From NCBI GenBank assembly GCA_017303505.1, contig JAFLCP010000035.1, positions 1 through 55,518 of the forward strand: DNA of 55,518 nucleotides. Reading direction: 5' to 3'. A model generated the notes under the pieces. It made no database searches, was not told where the DNA came from, and worked only from the letters and a program-made list of their open reading frames with translations. Below, in pieces: positions 1 to 7,513 of the stretch. The stretch comes from Planctomycetota bacterium (GTDB taxonomy: Bacteria; Planctomycetota; Planctomycetia; Pirellulales; Pirellulaceae). Position numbers and translations under genes: made by a program. How positions within the stretch are numbered: position 1 is the stretch's first letter; each line of letters starts with the position of its first letter.

Positions 1-675
1 AAGGCTACCAGTTTGTTGGTGTCATTCACTCTCCCGCGAAACGCAACATCGCAGTTAGCCCGCGAATTATTCGAGGGAATTTGTGAGATCGCCGAGCATT
101 TCCAAGTGAGTATTGCGGGTGGCGATACGAACTGTTGGGATGGACCTTTGAATATCTGTATCACCGCTATCGGCGAAGTTCGAAATAACGAAGTGTGGCG
201 GAGAGGTGGTGCCAAAGCGGGTGATTTGGCAGTTGTCACCGGACCAGTCGGTGGCAGTATTCTGGGCAAACACCTCGACTTTTTGCCGCGCCTCGATTTA
301 GCAGATCGATTATCGGGAAAAGGGCTTGTCCATGCGGCGACCGACGTCAGCGATGGTCTCGCTTTGGACCTACACCATTTGGGAACCGATAGCCGCATCG
401 GCGTCATCGTGGACCTTGAAAAGATCCCGATCAGCTCGGCAGCCCAAGAACTGGCCAAAAACACAGGTAAAACGCCCCTCCAACATGCCCTCGGCGACGG
501 GGAAGATTTCGAGCTTTTGTTGGCGATCCCTCCTCAAAGCATCCCCGAACTCAAAACTATGGGACTTTGGGAAAGTTTTTTTGTCGTCGGTGAATTCACC
601 CAACGAACGGGCTTGTGGTCCAGAATTGGGCAAAAACTTCAGCAACTTCCCCCTATAGGGTACTCACATGGCTGA
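1..675 (+). CDS. thiL: Thiamine-monophosphate kinase, 3' part (cut by window edge)
   Basis: ThiL phosphorylates thiamine monophosphate to thiamine diphosphate with ATP, the last step of thiamine cofactor synthesis in the cytoplasm. The frame is open from the first base, and the residues before the first possible start (KATSLLVSFTLPRN) already match the family, so the true start lies outside the window. Visible family motifs are GGDTN and the following strand, the metal/phosphate-site motif DVSDGLALDL, and GDGEDFELL near the C-terminus. About 224 residues remain of a usual 310-340; the N-terminal ATP-binding part is missing only because of the window edge. The next gene, tsaE, lies about 160 bp downstream on the same strand. 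Confidence 0.92.
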   Translation, partial: KATSLLVSFTLPRNATSQLARELFEGICEIAEHFQVSIAGGDTNCWDGPLNICITAIGEVRNNEVWRRGGAKAGDLAVVTGPVGGSILGKHLDFLPRLDLADRLSGKGLVHAATDVSDGLALDLHHLGTDSRIGVIVDLEKIPISSAAQELAKNTGKTPLQHALGDGEDFELLLAIPPQSIPELKTMGLWESFFVVGEFTQRTGLWSRIGQKLQQLPPIGYSHG

Positions 676-839
676 ACCACTGAGCAAAAATCTTCTGGTT
701 CCTGAGATTCGTTAAATTGTACGCATACTTTGAAGTCGAAATAATCGATATAGAATAAAGTAGCGTTGTGATCCTATTCTGGTTCCGGGCCTTTTTTGGA
801 GACGGTCCGGTCTTCATTAGCTTTCTATTCCATTCAGTC

Positions 840-1331
840 ATGCAATCTGATCTGACCCAAGGCTGGACCTGCGTATTGAAGTCACTTAGCGACACCGCTC
901 GCTTGGCGAAACTTCTTGTAAAACAACTTCCAATCCCAGTGACCGTGGGTATCAAAGGTACTCTCGGGGCAGGGAAAACGCAGCTAGTGCGTTATTTTGT
1001 TGAAGCCTTAGGTGGCTCAGCCAGTTGGGTAACAAGCCCAACGTATGTGATGGTCCAAACCTACTTAACGACCCCCGAGGTCCACCATTTAGACGCCTAT
1101 CGCTTGAAAGATATTCAAGAGTTCCATGATTTGGGCGTGGATGAATTGATGCAGCAGCCCGCCTATACTTGGATTGAATGGTCGGATAAAGTGACAGCGG
1201 CTCTGCCAGAAGACTATTTGGAAATCGAGATGTCACCGCAACCAGACGGTACTCGGGTCGTGACGCTTAAAAGCATCGGCCCCGAATACAACTTTTGTAT
1301 CTCGCAGATTGCTGCCAAGTGGGGAGCGTAG
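840..1331 (+). CDS. tsaE: tRNA threonylcarbamoyladenosine biosynthesis ATPase TsaE
   Basis: TsaE is the small ATPase that works with TsaB and TsaD to make the t6A modification at position 37 of ANN-decoding tRNAs. The Walker A loop GTLGAGKTQ is clear, followed by the family motifs SPTYVMVQ, HLDAYRL and WIEWSDK. I chose the ATG at 840, giving 163 residues, close to the usual 150-160. An upstream in-frame start at 768 would add 24 hydrophobic residues that do not look like TsaE. No partner tsaB or tsaD is in the window. Confidence 0.93.
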   Translation: MQSDLTQGWTCVLKSLSDTARLAKLLVKQLPIPVTVGIKGTLGAGKTQLVRYFVEALGGSASWVTSPTYVMVQTYLTTPEVHHLDAYRLKDIQEFHDLGVDELMQQPAYTWIEWSDKVTAALPEDYLEIEMSPQPDGTRVVTLKSIGPEYNFCISQIAAKWGA

Positions 1332-1524
1332 TCGATCAGCGTTGAGCCGTAAGTGATCCGCTAAATAGCGTGTAGATTTCTTATCAGTAACACGTTACGA
1401 TTCGCACTACATACTCAACTAAACTATGCCGCAGATAAATTTGGCTCTGCGATAATTTGCCCGCAAAGGACTTTTCGTTATCAGTACGGACTCTAATCCT
1501 TCTTACATCGTTCGATGCGGGGTA

Positions 1525-2361
1525 ATGCGCACCCTGCATGTCATGCAAGCTCGCCGTACGTACCAACGTGGACAAACCGTTATCGCGCGCACACCGCGTG
1601 GTCTCGAAGTGGGCGAAGTTCTAACCGAAGCTTCCCCCGCAGCCGTTGATTCGATCAAAGATCCGCCTGGTGGTTCCATTCAGCGCGTGGTCACTCCTGA
1701 GGACCAAGTCGAGATCGCTCGACTTGCGCAAATGGCCCGCAAAGAATTTACCCGCTGCCAAGAAGTTGTTCGCGAGATGAATCTCGAAATGGATCTCATC
1801 GATATCGAACATATCTATGGCAGTGAACGCGTTGTGATTTACTATCTCGCCGAACAACGAATCGATTTCCGCGAATTGGTAAAACGATTGGCAGCCGATT
1901 TTCAAACGCGAATTGAAATGCGGCAGATTGGCGTGCGCGATGAAGCGAAACTTCTTGCCGATTATGGTGATTGCGGTAAGCCTGTCTGCTGCAACACACA
2001 TTTGCACCAAATGCCGCCTGTTTCGATGAAAATGGCCAAGATGCAAAAGGCCACACTCGACCCCAACAAAATTTCAGGCCGTTGCGGTCGCTTGAAGTGT
2101 TGCTTGCGATACGAGTATGATACGTACGAAGAGCTCAGACTTCAGTTGCCTCCCATCGGTAGCGATATTGTGACACACGAAGGGCGAGCAAAAGTTACTG
2201 GCCATGAAATCTTGGCTCAACAATTGATTGTGCAAACAGAAGATAATCGACGATTGCTTATCGAAGCTCATGAAGTATTGAGCGTCATTCGGAAATCGTC
2301 AGGTCGACAACGAATGGAATCAAGTGATGAGGACGACTCCTCTGATGAGCTTTCTGAATAA
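1525..2361 (+). CDS. PSP1-domain protein, RicT/YaaT-like; true start probably upstream at 1480
   Basis: This is a PSP1-domain protein of the RicT (YaaT) family. In Bacillus, RicT is part of an Fe-S/FAD complex that affects mRNA processing and development; the role in planctomycetes is not established. The N-terminal beta part shows RGQTVIARTPRGLEVGEVL, and the C-terminal part shows LIDIEHIYGSERVVIYYLAE and RQIG. Two Cys clusters (C150, C155, C156 and C187, C192, C193 in CGKPVCC and CGRLKCC) match the Fe-S ligand region of RicT. The acidic tail is probably disordered. Family homology starts before the ATG at 1525: the preceding codons read SYIVRCGV, matching the start of the PSP1 fold, but that 69-nt open stretch has no ATG, GTG or TTG. 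An AAAGGA at 1465-1470 lies 9 nt before an ATC codon at 1480, so a rare ATC start is possible. Confidence 0.88.
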   Translation: MRTLHVMQARRTYQRGQTVIARTPRGLEVGEVLTEASPAAVDSIKDPPGGSIQRVVTPEDQVEIARLAQMARKEFTRCQEVVREMNLEMDLIDIEHIYGSERVVIYYLAEQRIDFRELVKRLAADFQTRIEMRQIGVRDEAKLLADYGDCGKPVCCNTHLHQMPPVSMKMAKMQKATLDPNKISGRCGRLKCCLRYEYDTYEELRLQLPPIGSDIVTHEGRAKVTGHEILAQQLIVQTEDNRRLLIEAHEVLSVIRKSSGRQRMESSDEDDSSDELSE

Positions 2362-2452
2362 TTCCTCCTTGTCTTTTCTCTCTTGTCCGTAATTATTCCA
2401 ACTGTTCGCGAACCTAATTCGCATCAGTCCAATCCTCGAGTGGTATCGATTT

Positions 2453-2872
2453 ATGGGTAACTCCAGCGTCCATCCTTTGCTTGCTCTTCTGGAACAAGAT
2501 CGACGGTACAAGTTGGAAGCGTATCAATTCGTGCGAGATGCACTCGACTATGCTCAGTCGGTTATACAGATGCCTACGCAAGATACCGGCGAAAGCCATC
2601 CGGGTGTCGAGCGTCATATCACCGGCCAACAGCTTTGCGAAGCAATTCGATTGTACGCCGTTGATCAGTTTGGATTTCTAGCCAAAGCCGTTCTCAACTC
2701 GTGGGGCGTGTATAACACGGGCGATTTCGGAGAGATTGTTTATAACTTGATTCGTATCAAGCAGATGAAAAAGTCCAAGACCGACCGCCGGGAAGACTTC
2801 GATGACGTCTATCCGTTCGAAGGGGCTTTCGAACCAGATTTCGCCATTGAAGATGACGAATGCCCATTCTAG
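2453..2872 (+). CDS. Minf_1886-family conserved protein
   Basis: This is a 139-residue soluble protein resembling the Minf_1886 family, found mainly in planctomycetes and verrucomicrobia; its function is unknown. Characteristic segments are YKLEAYQFVRDALDYAQ, HITGQQLCEAIRLYA and a central GFLAKAVLNSWGV, followed by TGDFGEIVYNLI and an acidic C-terminus (EPDFAIEDDECPF). No signal peptide or membrane segment is visible. It follows the RicT-like gene by about 90 bp on the same strand, so co-transcription is possible. The family assignment is from memory of its sequence pattern. Confidence 0.82.
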   Translation: MGNSSVHPLLALLEQDRRYKLEAYQFVRDALDYAQSVIQMPTQDTGESHPGVERHITGQQLCEAIRLYAVDQFGFLAKAVLNSWGVYNTGDFGEIVYNLIRIKQMKKSKTDRREDFDDVYPFEGAFEPDFAIEDDECPF

Positions 2873-2954
2873 TCTTTGGCTTCAGCGGCATCCCATGCCC
2901 CTGCCGCCTCAGCTCCACGTTAACATTTAGCGCTGGCTAAAATGAATCAAAGCC

Positions 2955-3077
2955 ATGAATGAAACCCAACCGAACTCAACACCGTTAAATAAAGTCGGCT
3001 TGATTGTCTTCAGTATCCTGTATGTTGCCTGGATGCTGTTTCTTGGCTATCTGGCGATCACTCTATCAGGTCAATGA
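2955..3077 (+). CDS. Small single-pass membrane protein (40 residues)
   Basis: An ATG at 2955 opens a 40-codon frame ending with TGA at 3075-3077. The product has a polar N-terminus (MNETQPNSTPLNK) and one strong hydrophobic helix (residues about 14-37, VGLIVFSILYVAWMLF...), then a short SGQ tail. This arrangement looks like a real small integral membrane protein of unknown function, not chance sequence. Its last 12 bases overlap the 3' end of the convergent PfpI-like gene. It lies about 80 bp after the Minf_1886 gene and could be read from the same transcript. I recognise no family. Confidence 0.6.
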   Translation: MNETQPNSTPLNKVGLIVFSILYVAWMLFLGYLAITLSGQ

Positions 3078-3641
3078 TCGACGATAGTGGGCTAAGAAGC
3101 GAATGACCTCGCGACAGAAATCGGGCAAATCATCTGGCTTTCGCGAACTGATCGAATTGCGGTCGACGACCACTGCTGCGTCTTTCCAAATTGCACCCGC
3201 ATTGACCAAGTCATCTTTGATACCACGTGAACCAGTCACTTCGATGCCGCGATAAATGCCCGCAGAAATGGGAATCCATCCCCCATGACAAATTGCGGCA
3301 ACCAACTTACCCGCTTGGAAGAATTCACGAGTCAGATTCAGTACACGCTCATCGCGACGCAGCTTATCTGGCATAAAGCCGCCAGGAACAATGAGTCCAT
3401 CAAAGTCCGCTGCTCGCACATCGTCTAGTCGTGCATCACTTCGACATGGATATCCATTCTTACCGTCATAAACGCGTTGGGCCTCTTCGCCTACGACAAC
3501 GCACTTTGCTCCCGCTTCTTCCAATCGCAACTTGGGATACCAAAGTTCGAGATCTTCGTAGATATCACCCACAAACAACAAGATGTTCATACCTTGCAGC
3601 GGCAAATTCTCTAACTTCAGATCGTCCATGTCTCGACTCAC
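3066..3641 (-). CDS. DJ-1/PfpI family protein
   Basis: This 191-residue cytoplasmic protein belongs to the DJ-1/PfpI superfamily (class I glutamine-amidotransferase-like fold), whose members act as glyoxalases/deglycases, proteases or stress chaperones. It has the N-terminal strand and acidic residue (ILLFVGDIYEDLELWYP), the DGLIVPGGF segment, and the nucleophile elbow AICHGG with Cys at residue 118 followed by His. The ending, REVIRFL, is typical of PfpI-like members. The exact reaction cannot be read from the sequence. The 3' end overlaps the convergent 40-residue membrane gene, and the TPR gene lies just upstream on the same strand (23 bp), suggesting a two-gene transcript. Confidence 0.88.
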   Translation of the reverse strand: MSRDMDDLKLENLPLQGMNILLFVGDIYEDLELWYPKLRLEEAGAKCVVVGEEAQRVYDGKNGYPCRSDARLDDVRAADFDGLIVPGGFMPDKLRRDERVLNLTREFFQAGKLVAAICHGGWIPISAGIYRGIEVTGSRGIKDDLVNAGAIWKDAAVVVDRNSISSRKPDDLPDFCREVIRFLAHYRRSLT

Positions 3642-3664
3642 TCTCTTCGATATCCCGTTGCCTA

Positions 3665-3997
3665 TTACTGATTCAGCGTCCGCGAATGCGCCATCGCATC
3701 TTCGGCCAATTGAATGTACTTGCGTTCGCCCGTTCCCGCATAAGCGCGTTGGTACGTGATGCTCAATGCTGAAAAGTTAAACGCATCCGTTGGCTCTAAC
3801 TCGCAGGCAACAACGCCATGTTTGATGGCCAACTCATGCTGCCCAGAAAGCGTATACAACCTTCCCAATGTCATGTGGCTCAAAACATTCTTGGGATCGA
3901 TTTCCAAAATCTGGTTGAGTACGGCAATTGCTTCCTCGGTCTTACCGCTATCTTTCAGCTTCTCGGCTTCCGCGTACATAGCCACAACATTGGACAC
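3665..3997 (-). CDS. Small TPR-repeat protein
   Basis: This 110-residue protein is built almost wholly from tetratricopeptide repeats. Segments such as AEKLKDSGKTEEAIAVLNQILEIDP and MTLGRLYTLSGQHELAIKHG show the helix-turn-helix spacing with G/A/Y/P consensus positions. There is no signal peptide. Such proteins are protein-binding scaffolds; no partner is indicated except the downstream PfpI-like gene 23 bp away. The ending SRTLNQ lies outside the repeats. Confidence 0.85.
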   Translation of the reverse strand: MSNVVAMYAEAEKLKDSGKTEEAIAVLNQILEIDPKNVLSHMTLGRLYTLSGQHELAIKHGVVACELEPTDAFNFSALSITYQRAYAGTGERKYIQLAEDAMAHSRTLNQ

Positions 3998-4099
3998 TGC
4001 TATCCCCTTTCAAAAAGTGCGAATGGGCTGGATGGAGCTAGAAAAAAGAAACGCCACTTCAAGGCGAAAGGCCCCACTCGGCTCTGGCTAGGTATTGTA

Positions 4100-6295
4100 T
4101 CAGGCTGTCTGAATCGTAGAAGGTGCGGGAGCCTGCTGTTCCATGGACTGCCAAATGCGCTGCAGTACGGCCAAATCGAGGGAAACAGGTCGATTTCCCG
4201 CATAGGCTAGCCGGGTATACGCGTTTGAAAAACCGACTAAATCCTCCTTGTTTCTGGGAAGCAAATTCCCCAACGCCCGTACATACTCTTCCGCAGTCGT
4301 CTCACCTTTGCGCTCCACTCCCCTCTCAGCCCCCCAGGCCTCCAGGGCATCAAAGGTATACCTAATCGCTTCTGCCAAATCGATTTTATTTCCGCGCTGA
4401 AATGGATTCTTAAACGAAGCAAATGATCGTCGACGTTTTGGCTGAGGTTGGCTTGGGTCGACTGCAGGGAGTGTGTCGTCCTCGGTTACGCCCCACAAGC
4501 CGTTCCACCACTTCAAGAAGTCGTGCCAGAGTTTCATCAATTCATCGCGATGGAAGATGACATAATAGGCGACCACTCCGATCAACACGGCAATGGTAAT
4601 CCACTTGAACAACACTCCTAACCAAGATCCCAAATCAAAGTTGAACCAATTTGAGTTTGATGGCGGCGTCGATTGAGGCTGAGGAGGCTGAGCCTGAGGA
4701 GGTTGAGACTGTGATGACTGAGATTGTGATGACTGAGACTGTGAAGATTGAGATTGGGGATTCTGCTCAGGCTGCGATTCCGCTTTACCCGATCGAGCTT
4801 CATTCTTGTTCTGCTGCGAATCGTTGGACGTCGAGCTATCTCGTTTTTCGTTCGTTTGCCGATTCGAGTTATCTCTATTGTCGGAATTCTCTTCCTCGGA
4901 ATTATTCGAATTGCGATCAGATTTTTGGCTGCCACCTGAAGCGTTCTCTGCAGACTCACGATCTTGGGAGCTTCCATTTTTGTTTGGCGTGGACTCGCCC
5001 GGTGATTGTCCCTGCGAGTCCTGGGATGGTGATTGTGAGTTATTACCGCTGGATTGAGAGGAATCTTGAGGGGAGCCCTTACCTTGCGAGTTAGAACTCG
5101 AGGAAGATGCGTCGCCTGATTGTGAATCACCAGACTGCGAATCACCAGACTGCGACTTGCCAGATTGAGAACTCTGCGATGGCGAGCCTGCTTGCTGCTG
5201 AGAGTCGGAGCCACTGGATTGGCTTTGACTTTGATTCGATGGGCTGCTTTCAGATTGCGAACTGCTCTGGCCCGAACTGCTCTGGCCTGAGCTGCTTTGG
5301 CCCGAACTGTTTTGGCCGCTGCTTCCGCCGGGTTGACCACCTGGGCTATCTTGCGAGCTCTCGGAATTCGATTGGCTACTTGCGTACTGGGTTTGTGGAT
5401 CGCCTGGACTTGAGTTCTCAGCTCCTTCCTGTCCCCAGCCCCAACGACTGGCAGTAAGACCTTCCATCGCCCGCACATTGAACGGCACATCGAACAGCCC
5501 AAACTGTCGTCCGGGAAGGGGAAGGAACAAACAGAGTCCGAGGAAGATCAGTGTTCCAACCAAACCTAGGCTTAACCATGTCACACTGAATTGAGCAGGA
5601 ACTTCGACGCCGCGATCATTGAGATACCGCCTCAACCCCAAGAAGCTTGTGGTGACCAGCAATGCAAAAGAGCAAAAGAAATAGCCAAATAGCAGATAGA
5701 GGGCCGAACGTCGTATCGCGTCGTTACCGCTAGGGAGGAAGAGCTGTCCTATTCCGTATAAAGGAATGGCCAGCAATGCGAAATAAAGAATCGTTACACC
5801 CGGATTGTGTTTCCTCTTTCGTTTGCGATTTTCGGCGGGCTCTTTACTGATATCGCTGCGAACTAACCCAAGCGATTGCAAAAGCCCTTCCCCAGAAGTA
5901 TCGCGATCGGCTTCGACCAATGTGCAGTCAAACACGATGCGATCCGCAAGATAACCGACAAGCGAGATCAAACCGAGATTGATCAAGGGTGACAACGAGG
6001 CCAACGGCCCCTGAAAAACCGCAAAGCGACTGATTACCACCATCATCGCCAAACCTAGCGCTAATGTGTAGGTCATCGCATAAGCCCGGCCCGACTCGAT
6101 CGCAATCCGCGCGATCAATACCGACGCAAAGATGTAAAGTGCAAACAGATAATTTACGCGGATCTGATAGCCATCTCGATAGAAGACGAGGATGAGAAAA
6201 CTGATCAGGCAAAAGATCATCCCCATGACCAAACCTGGCGCAACAGCTGCAGCAATAAAATCTGCAATCACGCTTTGTTGCCTTAGCTTTGCCAT
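4100..6295 (-). CDS. Large membrane protein with Gln/Ser-rich linker and C-terminal DUF4129
   Basis: The 731-residue product has about four N-terminal membrane helices (residues about 15-120), a cytoplasmic stretch, about three more helices (about 165-270), and then a very long low-complexity linker (about 290-545) of Ser, Gln, Asn and Gly. It is followed by one more helix (LFKWITIAVLIGVVAYYVIF) and a C-terminal domain like DUF4129, with motifs GVERKGETTAEEYVRAL and AYTRLAYAGNRP. Full-size relatives carry an exported transglutaminase domain where this protein has the linker; here no Cys-His-Asp transglutaminase core is visible. In planctomycetes these genes cluster with DUF58 and BatA genes, as here across the divergent 330-bp gap. 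The function is unknown; envelope-associated proteolysis or assembly is a guess. Confidence 0.83.
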   Translation of the reverse strand: MAKLRQQSVIADFIAAAVAPGLVMGMIFCLISFLILVFYRDGYQIRVNYLFALYIFASVLIARIAIESGRAYAMTYTLALGLAMMVVISRFAVFQGPLASLSPLINLGLISLVGYLADRIVFDCTLVEADRDTSGEGLLQSLGLVRSDISKEPAENRKRKRKHNPGVTILYFALLAIPLYGIGQLFLPSGNDAIRRSALYLLFGYFFCSFALLVTTSFLGLRRYLNDRGVEVPAQFSVTWLSLGLVGTLIFLGLCLFLPLPGRQFGLFDVPFNVRAMEGLTASRWGWGQEGAENSSPGDPQTQYASSQSNSESSQDSPGGQPGGSSGQNSSGQSSSGQSSSGQSSSQSESSPSNQSQSQSSGSDSQQQAGSPSQSSQSGKSQSGDSQSGDSQSGDASSSSSNSQGKGSPQDSSQSSGNNSQSPSQDSQGQSPGESTPNKNGSSQDRESAENASGGSQKSDRNSNNSEEENSDNRDNSNRQTNEKRDSSTSNDSQQNKNEARSGKAESQPEQNPQSQSSQSQSSQSQSSQSQPPQAQPPQPQSTPPSNSNWFNFDLGSWLGVLFKWITIAVLIGVVAYYVIFHRDELMKLWHDFLKWWNGLWGVTEDDTLPAVDPSQPQPKRRRSFASFKNPFQRGNKIDLAEAIRYTFDALEAWGAERGVERKGETTAEEYVRALGNLLPRNKEDLVGFSNAYTRLAYAGNRPVSLDLAVLQRIWQSMEQQAPAPSTIQTA
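5259..5318. repeat. Four 15-bp tandem units inside the Gln/Ser-rich linker gene
   Basis: Four consecutive 15-bp units (GAACTGCTCTGGCCC and close variants) start at 5259, 5274, 5289 and 5304. On the minus strand they encode repeated SGQSS-type pentapeptides. Because the unit is a multiple of three, copy changes would lengthen or shorten the linker without a frameshift. Similar shorter 15-bp repeats occur near 5115-5160. Confidence 0.85.
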
Positions 6296-6625
6296 GATCC
6301 AATTATCCTAAAAGACCTGCTCTTGCGCGTGGTGGTTTACTGGCGTCTTACTTTGACATTCGATAACGCCTCCTGCCCCACATTCCCTGATTGTAATTAT
6401 TCTACGATTCCTTCGCATCGGGAAAACAATCCCTGAAGTGAATAGCTGTTGAAAATCAGGCAAACGGCTTCGCCTATTTGCGTAAAAACATCCAACACCC
6501 CCGCAAGCTCGCCGAATCATTCTGCAGAACCTTCTTGCCAATCCGGGCTAAGGTAGATGCATTTCTCATGGGCTATTGGTAAGATTTCAGGACGTCGTTA
6601 TCGTCCGATCCCCAGGAAATCTCCC
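6296..6625. other. Divergent intergenic region
   Basis: This 330-bp gap separates the divergent DUF4129 and DUF58 genes, so promoters for both must lie here. I see no convincing promoter, structured RNA or small gene. AGGA at 6614-6617, 8 nt before the ATG at 6626, is a reasonable ribosome binding site for the DUF58 gene. Confidence 0.4.
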
Positions 6626-7513
6626 ATGCCGTCGGCTGAATCCAATGCACTCCTTTCGCCCGAACTAATGGCGAGACTCGAACGGCTGGAATTGGTTACC
6701 CGTAAAGTATTTCGCGGACACTTAAAGGGTGAACGGCGGAGTAATCGCAAAGGGGAAAGTGTTGAATTCGCAGATTATCGCAGCTATGTGCCTGGCGATG
6801 ACTTGCGATTTATCGACTGGAATCTTTATGCCCGACTCGATCGGCTGTACCTCAAGCTGTTTCAAGAGGAAGAAGACCTCCACTTCTATTGTCTCATCGA
6901 CGCTAGTCCTTCGATGTCATTTGGCAACCCCACCAAACTTCAATGCGCGAAAAAACTCGCTGCAGCATTAGGCTTCGTGGGCTTGTGCCGTTCAGATCGA
7001 GTGGTCATCGATACGTTGGGGGGCATCAAGTCCTCAGCTCCCATGCGCGGCCGGGCCCAACTCTGGCGAATACTCGAACAATTGGAACAAATTGAGGCGA
7101 ATGATCCGACTCACATGCTTGACGGTGTAAAACGGTTCTCGCTGCGAAATTCGGGAAAAGGGATTATCGTACTGATAACAGACTTGATGGACAAAACCGG
7201 CTATGAAGCCGCGTTGCGAATGCTCATCGCTAAACAAATGGATTTGTTTGTGATCCATATGCTTAGTCCCGAAGAGCTCGATCCCACACTGCTCGGTGAT
7301 TTGCGTTTGATCGATTCCGAAGATCGGGATGAAACGGAAATTACGGTGAGTCGCGCCGTGCTCAAGAAATATCGCCAGACTTTGGATCAATTTGTTTCTC
7401 AAGCAAAACAATTTTGTGCTCGGCGTTCGATTACGTATATGTTGACACCAAGCGATCGCGCCGTGGATGTCATTGTGACACAGTACCTCCGCGAGCGAGG
7501 ACTCGTTCAATGA
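6626..7513 (+). CDS. DUF58 domain protein
   Basis: This 295-residue protein carries the DUF58 hallmark: the segment VEFADYRSYVPGDDLRFIDW, followed by ARLDRLYLKLFQEEEDL and a von Willebrand-like fold (YCLIDASPSMSFG, a MIDAS-type DxSxS). DUF58 proteins are usually partners of MoxR AAA ATPases and BatA-like membrane VWA proteins in metal- or protein-complex assembly. The ATG at 6626 has AGGA 8 nt upstream; an earlier in-frame start at 6557 would add 23 residues unlike the family. Its stop overlaps the start of the BatA gene (ATGA at 7510-7513), indicating translational coupling. No moxR gene is in the window. Confidence 0.93.
   Translation: MPSAESNALLSPELMARLERLELVTRKVFRGHLKGERRSNRKGESVEFADYRSYVPGDDLRFIDWNLYARLDRLYLKLFQEEEDLHFYCLIDASPSMSFGNPTKLQCAKKLAAALGFVGLCRSDRVVIDTLGGIKSSAPMRGRAQLWRILEQLEQIEANDPTHMLDGVKRFSLRNSGKGIIVLITDLMDKTGYEAALRMLIAKQMDLFVIHMLSPEELDPTLLGDLRLIDSEDRDETEITVSRAVLKKYRQTLDQFVSQAKQFCARRSITYMLTPSDRAVDVIVTQYLRERGLVQ

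Noticed and set aside
1426-1455. Short in-frame peptide MPQINLALR ending just before the RicT-like extension
   Set aside because: Only nine codons, no ribosome binding site and no attenuator structure; probably chance.
4618-5502. A 294-codon minus-strand frame within the Ser/Gln-rich linker
   Set aside because: It is an alternative reading of low-complexity repeats in the DUF4129 gene; composition is Arg/Asn-rich and motif-free.
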